Made by a program: the position numbers and the translations under genes. The notes under the pieces were generated by a model. It was not told the origin of the DNA, ran no database searches, and saw nothing but the letters and a program-made list of their open reading frames with translations. From NCBI GenBank assembly GCA_032821775.1, contig JAVLRN010000004.1, positions 124,001-188,000 of the forward strand: 64,000 bases of DNA, written 5' to 3'. Positions within the stretch are counted from its first letter, which is position 1. Every line of letters starts with the position of its first letter. Source of the DNA: Sanguinoderma infundibulare. Its lineage: Eukaryota > Basidiomycota > Agaricomycetes > Polyporales > Polyporaceae. Of the stretch, positions 54,622 through 64,000 are shown in pieces.

Positions 54622-57600
54622 ATGGTACGTTCCAGCCACTCGACAAAGGAATTTGGACGTGCTGGCTGACTGTCGCATACCAGAGCGACTCCGAGAGCGA
54701 ATTTTGGGGGGGCGATTCAGACTCTATCTCGAGAGCTCAACAGTTCCTCAGTGACATCAGCAATACATCTCCCATTCAGAGTTACCCGATGGCTCCACCG
54801 AAACAAGGGACTAATCATGGACCGCTATCGGATCGGAGAGACAGTCGTGCGGAGTCCTCGCCCAGCAAGAGGACACCTCGGCAGCCCAAGATCACCTCGG
54901 AGAGAGGGACCAATACTCGTGTTCGCGGGAGGGGTACGAGTCAACGTCCTTTGTTAGAACACACGACTCCCCATGCGCACGACCAACGTCCTGTCGCCTT
55001 CTCCGCTCGTTCAGATCCAGCTACCACCGTGGGTACTCGCTCACGGGGTAGCGTGAATGTGGACCAGTCCATGGATCTAGACCTCGACTCCAACTCGGAG
55101 AACGATGCAGCGTACGGTCAGTACGACCCACTTGTTTATTCCTTCCCTTGCGCTGATGGCATCGCGTAATCTTTAGTTGAAGCAAGTGAGTGTACTACCG
55201 GCAACTGCGCATCGTAGATTTTTACCGCAGCTCCCACAGTGATGGACACGGACTGCGACGACTCCGAAGCTCCTTCTCGAGGCGGTTCATTCGCCTTCTC
55301 CTATGTCCAATCGAGTCGGAATGCATCGATGACTTCCCTCTCGTCCTCTGCGTCAGTTGATTCCAGAACTGAAAGGAAACGCGCCATGCCGTACGAGTCG
55401 ACGTACGGCAGCCCGATCGTCGCACAGGCTGCACGAAAGGTGTCTCGCACAACGCACAAGGTACGTTCCTCTCCAGATAACTCAGCCGGCCGGCCTGGTA
55501 CCGTATTGGACACAAGAGCGGGGACATTAGGGGAGCCCGATTGCCTTCCATGCTCTGACTCTAGACGTTGGACGCACCAGGAGGCAATTGCGCCCTGCTG
55601 TCCAGTGGAAAACGTCATTCGAACGTATGTTGGAGACAAGAACAACGCCGGTGTCAAACTGCGCGGATCGTCCTTGTCTCCAACATACTGTTGAGGAGTA
55701 TTTTCCATTGAGCAGGAGGGGGCGACAGAGCTCTTGGAAGAAACCGGGCGAAAGCGTGAAGGTCGACCCCTCCCCATACGCGGAGTGCTCGGCTAGCCTA
55801 CGTTTGGACTGGGAAACGTGCCCAGGCACCGCTCGTAGGGACCGTGTGGATCGGGCGCGACATTAAGAATTGGGTTACAGAGGCGACAAAGCGCAATTTT
55901 AACTGAGGAACGAGCTCGTTCTAAGGTGACGAACTACCTCTGGCTTCAATAACTCCTCGCGAGGTTCGTGTTTGGATTTTGCCCACCTTGAATGTTAAAC
56001 CTTCGCGACCTTCTGCTCCACCATTGGATGACATAAACATACATTTCTTGCCTCTCTCCTCGGTGCGCGCGAACTTGAGAAGAACTTCTTTGGGGTCAAG
56101 CTTGAGTGCAGCCGAGTAGCTCCAGGGGCTCCGTTGGCAATGGTTTCCATGATTTCATAGGCGTCGCCGTGAGCGCCTATCGAACTGGAACAATCGAGTA
56201 TAGACTAGTACTCCCTATTGACTCTTAAGCACCCCTTTGGCAATACTGGCTTGTCTCTCTCTGATTGCTTCCCCTGTTGGCATTGTATTTATCATTGCTA
56301 ACATCCATATACTTTACAGGCTCCTACCACATCCAAGGCATTCCCCCAAACGCCGTCGCGTTCGGGGAATGTCACGCGGAAGAACTGGGCCGACTCCCCC
56401 GAGCGGTACCAGAAAAAGGTCGAGACACCGACCATAACACGGACCTCCAACGCCCTCGAGGAGGCGGTTGCCTTTGAACACGAAGAAGCGAGCTTTGCGT
56501 CAGCCGGGCCTTCTCGCCAATGTGAGCAGAAGAAGGCGTTTGAGTCGTCGACGCTATCGGGTGTGTGCGTCATCGCACATTCAAAGGACGCGCAGCGCCT
56601 GTTTGACAATATTCCCCTGAGCTGGGGCGTGCAGTACGAAATCGCTCGTGGGGTCTCGCGTGGTGTATGGAGTTGGGAGACGGTGATACAGGCCGAGCCT
56701 GCCCTCAGGTCCCTCAAAGGAGAGAATGCAGGCAACGCCACGAGGGTATCCAAAGTGCTCGGCCGCCCGTTCGGCGACATCTCGCTGGTTGACGGCGCCA
56801 TATGGTGCGCTTCTAAACATGTTGAAAACATGCATGCGCAGCATCTGACACAAGGATAGGTATGAGCTCGACCGGGAAGAGAAGGCGATGATCGAACAGC
56901 GAGGGCGTGGACTCGGCCTGCAGGGTGACTTCGGGGAGAAGCCGAACTGGTACGGCGGGCAGATCCAGCAAGTCGCCAGACTCGAGGAGGCCGGCGACGG
57001 CTTCCGGGTAGTGCTCGCGCAGATGGAGATGCGCAAGTCGACGCGCTTCGCCCGCTTCCTCGCCTCACGGCGGATTCTGCAGGTCTCGGTCCCGACCACG
57101 GTCGTCGACCGCCGAGCGGAGGATCTTGGCGCGTTCTTCACCCAGAGGTTTGTGTTGTGCGGCCGGGTTTTTGTCGCGTTCTGCGCGAAGGACAAAAAGG
57201 TCTTCCTCATGGAGACCCCGGAGGCGTACGAGCGTGCTGCTTTCATCAAGGGCAACGAGCAGAGGATCAGCTTGGCGGATTTCGTCGCGTGGCACAATCC
57301 GATGGACCTCAATGGCGCGCAGGTATGTTGATGCCTCTGTCAAGGTGATAGTAGCTTAACCACTATGCAACTCAGCCAGCGTCGAAGTGGGCCACGCGGT
57401 TCGACCTGGGCTTCTCCGTCTCTGTCCCGGCCCTGCTCATTCATCCCGACAATACCTATTATAGGCGTGACGAGAGTGCGTCGCCTTCATCTTCTAGCGA
57501 TGATTCATTCCACGATCGTCTGCTATGCAGTTGCGCCGCCGCATGATCCGGAGCAGAAGCCCGCGGCAGAGTTCATCTACACAGACGGCTGCGGGTACAT

Positions 57601-60082
57601 GAACAATGCCGGGCTCAGCACTATCGCCCGGCACATGGGACTCGAGGAGCGCCCGACGGCCGTGCAAGGTCGTTTTGCAGGCGCGAAGGGGCTCTGGGTG
57701 CTGCACCCGCGCGACCAGTCGTCGGTCCCGAAGATCTGGATCCGCGACTCCCAGGTCAAGATCAAGCTGGACCATAGCAACCTCCACCAGGCGCACCAAA
57801 TCTTTGATTTGCTCGCGCCGCCCCGGGTCACCCTTCCCAGCCGTCTCTCCCGGCTGACGATCCTCAATCTCGCGCACAATGGGGTGCAGGAGGCGACGTT
57901 CGTCGAGCTCATGAAGGCCGCGATCGAGGAGGAGGTCAAGCTGCTCACGCAGTGGACGGGCCCGAAGGCCATGTTCCTCCTCTGGAAGGCGGTCGAGAAG
58001 GTCGGCGGTGTGTCCATGAAACGCGTGCTTCAGCACGCCCTTGGCGCCTCGCGCGCTCTGGGGCTGGTCGGCAGGACCCTCCAGGATCTTGCTTTCGCCG
58101 AGGGCGACGAGCTCGAGGAGCTGGTGAAGGAGATTGCCGAGGGCGACGAGTTCGAGGAGCTGGTGAAGGAGATCGCCGCAGATGCTTGGGATGGCGAGCC
58201 GAGCGAGGATCCGATGGCTTCGTACACAGCCCTGCGCAACCAGGCGACGGGCAAGCCGCTCACCCTTCACGCCGTGATCCTTGACCTTGTCCAGGCTCCG
58301 GGATTCAACCCGCTGGAGCTGGAGCTTCTGTACGACAAGCTGAAGAGGGTGGTGACGCTCGTCATCGAGCACATCATCCATGACTACCACATCGTCGTTC
58401 CCCATTCCATTGAGGCGTTTATCATACCGGGTATGTGATTTGATTCCATCGTTTACTACACCGTGTGCAACCAGATGACCGCGAAGCACTGGCAGATCCG
58501 ATGGACGTGTTGCGCGAGGGGGAGATCCACTTCAAGTCGACGAAGAACCTCAAGGACGTCGACGACTTGAATCGCAACCAGCTCCTCGGCGATGTCTTGG
58601 TATACCTGTTCTTCTGAGTACAATAATTTGCGACTTGCTGATGCGTATCTTGACAGATCTATCGTATTCCTAATCGCCTTCCGTCGGACGTACAGAAGGT
58701 ATGTCGAGTAAGACATTATTAATAAGTAACGCGTGCTGATCATTCGTGTTATCGTGCGTAGGTTACGGCTGTAGAATGCGTGGAACTTTCAGCGTACACT
58801 GATGTCATCGTGCTTCCAACTACGGGGCCCCGTTCGTTCGCTAGCTACCTCGCTGGAGGAGGTGAGTGGAGTTGCGAGTGCGAGTGACCTTCCCAGCTGA
58901 ACTACTTGAAACTGTATAGATTATGATGGAGGTATGGTTTTGTTTCGCCATCTGTGACCATCCACTGGCCTCAGGCTGATCCCATTTGCTCTAGACGTCG
59001 CGGTCGTCATCTACGATGAGAGACTCGTCAAGGACTTCGGCACGTGGTCGCTTACGCGAGAGCCGGTCGACTTCATCAAAGACAACTTTGAGGATATGAG
59101 CACCATCCAACAGGTTACCAACCTCGCCAAGGATCTCGAGGGACTTCACGATTCCGACGCGAGTCGCCGGCGGTTGCAGGAGAGCCTCCTCTTGGGGCTC
59201 TCCCCCGCGCCGATCGGCCTGTATTCTCTCTTCCACGAAGGTTCCATTTACGCGAATGGATACGACGCGGCCGAAACGATTCGCCACGCGTTCATGTAAG
59301 TTCATCGTTTTCCCTCCGTTTCAGCCCCACACCGGCTCACGAATTCACCCGGAAGGTTCAACACCGTGCTCGACTCCCGCAAGACCGGCCATCGCGTCAA
59401 GGCTGAAGTCTTCAAGGCAGACAAGAGGGAGTTCGACAGAAAGCTTCCCGACTGTCTTCAGTCGCGCAAACAGTCCAAGCGGGCGAGTCAGGCTGGGGGA
59501 GAAGTGCTACCCTTCAAGCGGGATCCGAAGCTAGGAGATTTCATCCTAAAACACTTGTACGAGGCCGGCCAGAAGATGTGGAATGAACAAATCAAGCGGT
59601 ACGACAATCTGCGGCCGAAGGTCTTTAGCACGGACAACGACCTCCTGACGCCCTGGATGACGGTGAAGCCGTTCCTCAACGATACCTCTCCAGTCGGGCC
59701 CGACCTCTTCCTCATTCAGCAGCACGTCGACTACCACATCAAACAATGGCAGACGATAAATGCCGCCGATAAGGCGGGTTCCGGCAGGGGGTCGCTGCAA
59801 GCTCAGTATGACGAGCTCGCGCAGTCGTACGCGGCTGGGCCCTCGATCAATAAGGACGGCCTGCTCGCCGCGTTCGCGAACGTCGAGCACCTGAAGGCGT
59901 CCTGCGCTTACACACAGAACCCCAACTTTGCGTGGAGCGTCGCATTCCAGGCGCTCTGCCACATCAAGGCTGTCGCGCAGGGCTCGGTGGCGTTCACAGC
60001 GGACTTTGCGGACGTGATGTCCATCCCGGCTTCGACCGCGCGGATTCTGGAGCAAAGCAGGGTGGCTCTCACGGCGTCGTGA
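54622..60082 (+). CDS. RNA-dependent RNA polymerase (QDE-1/RDR type)
   Basis: Thirteen exons: 54622..54624, 54684..55116, 55231..55460, 56320..56804, 56860..57322, 57376..57517, 57570..58430, 58475..58599, 58657..58698, 58762..58861, 58920..58931, 58995..59295 and 59356..60082, giving 1307 aa. The first 230 residues are low-complexity, Ser/Arg-rich (MSDSESEFWGG..). The RdRP domain shows FVLCGRVFVAFCAKDKK, TDGCGYMNNAGLS, TAVQGRFAGAKGLW, TDVIVLPTTGPRSFASYLAG and the catalytic motif DYDGD (about residues 962-966) then VAVVIYDERLVKDF. Such enzymes make double-stranded RNA in quelling, meiotic silencing and small-RNA pathways. The catalytic aspartates are intact, so it is likely active. The coding part of exon 1 is only the ATG, and intron 3 is 859 nt; the exons before 56320 are less certain than the rest. 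Confidence 0.9.
55591..55722. repeat. Foldback hairpin in RdRP intron 3
   Basis: TGGAAAA and TATGTTGGAGACAAG on the left are matched by CTTGTCTCCAACATA and TTTTCCA on the right, with a loop of about 30 nt; weaker pairing extends to CCTGCT at both edges. Size is similar to the 54394 foldback, but the sequence differs. It lies in the only long intron of the gene. Confidence 0.65.
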
Positions 60083-60609
60083 GCGATCGCCGACTTTTCT
60101 GTTTGTGTCGTCCTCTTGATTCATAGCCGTCTCTTGGTTCATAACGGCCTCTTGCTTGCATACGTTTCTGGACTCGGATTGCATCCTTATCACCATCAAT
60201 GTTGTTGTACCCTGGATTTGTACATAGGTCTGCAGGTATTGAGACATAACAGTGTCCTTCCGCCCCTTTGTCCTTCTCTTTGTTCTTCTGCAAATGGTAG
60301 ACACACATTACGCGGCGCATGATTTTCTCATGAATGTCCTCATACGAACCAGGGGCCGTTACCCGCCGTGAGAGAACAGACAAATCGGATTATAATGACG
60401 TCCATGACATTGCACGATGTGCGTACAGATAAATTAGTAACGATGCGAGGTATCGGTATCTGTGGAGGGACAACAAACGTCGGCGTGAAACAATACGTGA
60501 TACTATCCTGCTACAATTGACAGCATTATCCATGCGGGGGTCGTAAGATCAATACATAATCGAGTGGGGTAAAAACGCGGACGTGGACCGGGACGGAGCG
60601 ATCGGGAGC
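60083..60609. other. Convergent 3' region of RdRP and OXR1-like gene
   Basis: 527 bp between two stop codons facing each other; no gene. Presumably holds both 3' ends. Confidence 0.6.
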
Positions 60610-62451
60610 TCAGCCAACACCCCAGACCTCGAGGCCGACGCATTCGAACGTGACAGTTTCGCCCTTGCGCGGGCCGGGCGAGCACAGAGGGTCGTTGTCG
60701 AATGTCAGACACCGTGCGGATGATCCGTCCATGAGCGTGTCATCGAGCCAGAGGCCATATCGCCCATCCCTACGAATTCCGCACCACACGCCGTCAGCGA
60801 TCGCGCCGGAACACGTAGTAGAAGAACTAGCTCACCCTCCGCCGAACGAGATGTAGTCCGGCTCGCACAAGGCGATGTAATCATTCCTCCCCGTCCACTT
60901 GAACACGCGAACGCGGTCCTGGCTGACCATCTGCCAGAGGAAGGACTCGCCGCTCCCGTAGTACGCTCCCTTCGACGGGTGGATACCCTCGCCCATCCAC
61001 GCGCCGAATAGACGCTCCCCGGCGTCGCGCACGACGAACAGTGCGCTGCCCTTGAAGTCTTGACAGCGCGCGTACAGCGTGTTGAGCGAGATCCCGTGCT
61101 GGTCGAGACTGTAGAGGAGCGTCCATTGTTTGGGGAGGCGGGCGAGAGCAGGGAAGAAAGGGCGCAGCTGCAGGATCAAGGTTGGGCGTGGCGCGCGAGG
61201 TAGATGTTTTGTACGAATGCTCACCATGTCTGCGATCTCGATCGTCAGCACTGGGGTCGTCATCTCCTTCCGACCCATGAGGCGCACACGTTGCCGCTCG
61301 ACCTGGTTCTTGTCGAAGTCGAAGCCCTTGTCCCACTGTCTGTCGCCAGCGAACCCCGGAGCTCCGGATGGGGCCACGTATGGATGCGACGCGAACGGCG
61401 TCCCATGGGTGATAGCGGGGCCCGCAGCGGATGCGGTTTCGATGTGCGTTAGCGCGCGAGAGTGTGGTGCAGAGCGCGAGAAGGTGTTGAACCGCGAAGA
61501 GGACGGGGAAGGCTCTTCCAGGTCGGACTCGAAGATTGAGGCGATGCTGACGTCAGTGGGCGGTGTTGATGGGCTCGTGCGGGCGCCGCGAATGGTTGAG
61601 GTGAGCAGGCTGGAGACCCAGCGCGAGGGGATGGATGGGGGCGTGAAGTAGGAGGATTGCGCCCGTTGGATTTGCGGCTCCAGAGGGCGCGTGGGAGAGG
61701 AAGGCGGGAGGGATGGGGAACGTACTGGGGACGAGCTCACGGCGCGATGGGGGCTCGTCTTCGCGCGCTTGCGCGATGGACGATCGCCCTCGGAGTCGTC
61801 ATCCACAGCGTCGACGTCCTCGAATAATGAAAGTTGGGGAGCGAGATCAGGCTCGGGAACAGGTGCGGGTGCAGGGACAGCGGGAGCAGAGGACCCCAAT
61901 GGATCAAACAGTTTATTCGGGTCCGACGGCGAATCGAGGTCAATGAGGGAGTCTCCCGCGGACTTCACCAGGTCCGTCACGGACGCATTCTGCGAAGCCT
62001 GCGGAGTGGTCGTGGAGGACGTAGCGTCGACGGTGCTCGTACCTTGCAACCAGTGCAGAGGATCGTCCTCGTGCCGCAGCAGCTCGTCCAACACCTCGCT
62101 CCTCCTCTTCTGCGACGCTGCTTTCACATCCTCCGTGAACCTGTCGAAGAATGCGTAGTTCTGTACAGAGTCGTATGGCCCCAAGTCGGGTCCGCCGGCT
62201 AAGCGCAGCGGGTCTTCGGTCGCAGGCACGGACACAAACGCTCCAAAGTCGGAATCAGAGGATGCTTGGCGGCCGTGCCTTGCTGTGCGACCGAAGCCCT
62301 GTTCAGGGGGTGTTCGTGCTGGGGATGCGCGAGGTGTCGGAGGAGAGAAGAGGGTTGCGAATAAGTCCTCCTTGTCGTCTCCATTCCGCGGCGTTGGAAG
62401 CGGGATTAGGGGAGGTATATGGATCGGCAGGTGTGCTGTCGACCCGCTCAT
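60610..62451 (-). CDS. OXR1: TLDc-domain protein (OXR1-like), intact
   Basis: Exons 62451..60836 and 60769..60610 give 591 aa. The N-terminal 330 residues are disordered, Ser/Pro-rich, with a basic patch RPSRKRAKTSPHRA. The C-terminal TLDc domain reads WTLLYSLDQHGISLNTLYAR, GSALFVVRDAGERLFGAWMG, GESFLWQMVSQDRVRVFKWT, CEPDYISFGGG|DGRYGLWLDD and ends VTFECVGLEVWGVG, split by the intron inside the FGGGDG motif. TLDc proteins such as yeast Oxr1 are linked to oxidative stress resistance and regulation of the V-ATPase. No defects. A 5' fragment is duplicated at 47842-48580. Confidence 0.9.
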
Positions 62452-63040
62452 TGCGGTCGTTGGATGTCCAGACGTTGTGTGAGGTGTGGTAAACGTCGTG
62501 AATAACTAGTGCATGGCGGGGGTGGGGCAGGGTGCAACGTTGCATCAGTCAGGATCATCCCGTTGCGAGCGCCTCGGCGTGCGCCAATGCGGCATGCCGC
62601 CTGCCGCTATTCCACGTTGACCTCTTCCTCGAGCTTAACCTCGCACCCCATCTCACCGAATTGTCGGCAGTTCTCTCCTGCATGGCGTAAGATATACGAT
62701 AATCATCATGGACTCGCAGTCAAGCACTGCTGTTACCAAGACTTATTGGAGACCGGACACGATGCGGAGCGCCCTCCAACTAGTCCTTGCGGAAAGCCAA
62801 ACAGAAAGAGTACCGATGGTGCCTCGACATCTCACCTTATGATAGAAGGCGAGCGGAGACGTAGAGGAGTCTCTGGTATTCCTCAGTCCAGGTGAGTGCT
62901 CAACTCGTCATGTCGAGAAGTTAACTCCGAGTCGCGCGCGAATGAACGTCGTACACCATACGGAGCGCTACCCATGCAGTATTTCCCTCCGATTAGAGGC
63001 GAGGGTTGAAGTCGTTACGGACCGTTCGTTTTTCGACCCT

Positions 63041-63480
63041 CGCTTCTACGTTGTGTGACGTTCATGTCTGTTGTCTCGCCTCATGCGCCGCCGTCTGGTG
63101 CCCACGGCTCGCAGCGGCATTATAAACATGTAATTGGAGAACTCTAGGTGTGGTCCATAGTTACATCGAAAATCTGAGGTACAAATAACTGTACGAGATA
63201 CGTGCGCGCCAGCGCGTCCGTTCCGCTCCGTGACTTCCAATACGTCAGCCCTCCAACGTGAGCGACGCGAAGCGATTAATCGATTTCGTGTCCGCGTCCG
63301 CGTCCATGCGCAGATCAGTCGGCGTCCGGACTGCTACTCGATGCGCGATGGCACATACTATCTTTCATTGCTACTTATCTAAACCGACTGTCAGCTGGCG
63401 GCGTGCGGGGGGCGGTTGAAGCATCAATGGCTACCTTGTGGTGTTAGGGCGTGAGCAACCACCCTGCGGGGACGTCGACC
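63041..63480 (-). pseudogene. U2 3' fragment, copy c
   Basis: Minus strand is homologous to U2 from the end of exon 3 through exon 5 and the 3' flank (for example the segment matching TCGATTAATCGCTTCGCGTC-type sequence of exon 5), with many substitutions. Exons 1-2 are absent. Confidence 0.6.
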
Positions 63481-63498
63481 CGTCTGGCTCACTCACCA

Positions 63499-63820
63499 CA
63501 TTCGAGACCCGGACCTTCCGACGCTGAGAGAGCACGTTGCGTCCCAGAGACCTCCGTACGATGTGGACTCTGACTCGGAGAGCGATATGTCAAACGATAT
63601 GGACGACGAATCCGTGCGGGAGGAAGTAGAGCGTGCTCCAGAGGACGAAGAGCGAGTCCCGGAGGAAGGAGAGGGTGCTACGGAGGAAGAGGCGCGGGCT
63701 CCGGAGGAAGCAGAGGGGCCGAGGGAGGAAGGGGAGCGGGCGGTGGAGGAAGGGGAGCGAGCGGACGATGCAGAGCGGCCGAGACGGGAAGAGCAAGTCT
63801 CCAAAGCGAATCGTGAGTGA
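63499..63820 (+). pseudogene. U1 last-exon fragment, copy c
   Basis: Plus strand reads HIRDPDLPTLREHVASQRPP, then SDMSNDMDDESVREEVERAP and the acidic EEGEGATEEEARAPEEAEGP tail ending SKANRE with stop at 63818-63820. Upstream exons are missing. The acidic tail length differs from copies a and b. Confidence 0.7.
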
Positions 63821-64000
63821 CATCTTAGACATTCGATGAACATTGCTAACGTGCAGATCCAGGGTTCCGTCCATCTGAGTTGCTTCGTAAACTGCGTGCG
63901 CGCGTACGGCACCTGTGAGCCGTTTCGCATGTTCGCGCCTAGGCGTAGGTAACTCATTCCTTCGGCGTCCTACGATCTCCGCTAAATCCTTTAGCGTCTA

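Larger units (their letters stand above)
61690..63940 (-). repeat. Inverted segment homologous to 44.03-48.58 kb
   Basis: Read on the minus strand, this matches the OXR1 5' region, the 47.2-47.8 kb interval, the 3' part of U2 and then the last exon of U1. An internal deletion joins U2 exon 3 directly to U1 intron 2/exon 3 at about 63475-63490. Together with 43900-48580 it forms a large imperfect inverted duplication flanking the amidase-to-RdRP interval. Confidence 0.8.

Overview
The window looks like nuclear DNA of a filamentous basidiomycete, most likely a wood-decay polypore-type agaricomycete. The evidence is the density of small GT-AG introns (mostly 50-70 nt), the GC-rich coding style, a large family of rapidly evolving F-box/leucine-rich-repeat-like proteins, a multi-exon cytochrome P450, a flavohemoglobin and a QDE-1-type RNA-dependent RNA polymerase. 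Exon joins were worked out by hand from splice signals, frame continuity and comparison among paralogues inside the window. No database search was run.

Layout. 1-523: 5' part of a flavohemoglobin gene (minus strand), cut by the window edge. 2.2-8.1 kb: three F-box genes, two of them (FB2/FB3) divergent from a shared 222-bp promoter. 8.1-11.8 kb: mostly unassigned, with a MYND-like remnant. 11.9-13.8 kb: an intact 9-exon P450. 13.8-16.1 kb: element A, a terminal-inverted-repeat (TIR) element holding a broken SPT3 copy. 16.8-24.1 kb: a second copy of the FB2/FB3 pair. The FB2-like copy is a pseudogene hit by a 494-bp MITE. The shared promoter is split by a 3.8-kb insertion (element E) that carries a broken bleomycin-hydrolase gene and has element B nested inside it. 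The FB3-like copy (FB5) is intact. 24.3-27.3 kb: F-box fragments and one F-box gene of a second subfamily.

27.9-31.5 kb and 43.9-47.5 kb are direct copies of a segment carrying an uncharacterised divergent gene pair (called U1 and U2 here). A third, deleted and inverted copy reaches the right edge. Between them are three related F-box loci (32.4-34.2 kb broken, 39.9-42.0 kb intact, 52.7-54.2 kb broken), three degraded copies of a multi-pass membrane-protein gene (34.5-38.5 kb) and a decayed F-box gene (42.4-43.6 kb). 47.8-48.6 kb is a 5' fragment of the TLDc/OXR1-like gene whose intact copy is at 60.6-62.5 kb. 49.0-51.4 kb encodes a secreted amidase. 54.6-60.1 kb encodes an RdRP with an intact DYDGD catalytic motif.

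The strongest candidate for something undescribed is the A/B element family. Both elements have 7-bp target duplications, two different terminal pentamers (GTAGA at one end, GAGCC at the other), nested ACTTGCAAGT palindromes in the TIRs, and a tRNA-derived RNA polymerase III-like module facing outward near each end. The module type correlates with the pentamer. One of the two has captured a host gene fragment. The region reads as a fast-evolving accessory block built by segmental duplication, gene capture and repeated insertion, next to an RNA-silencing gene.
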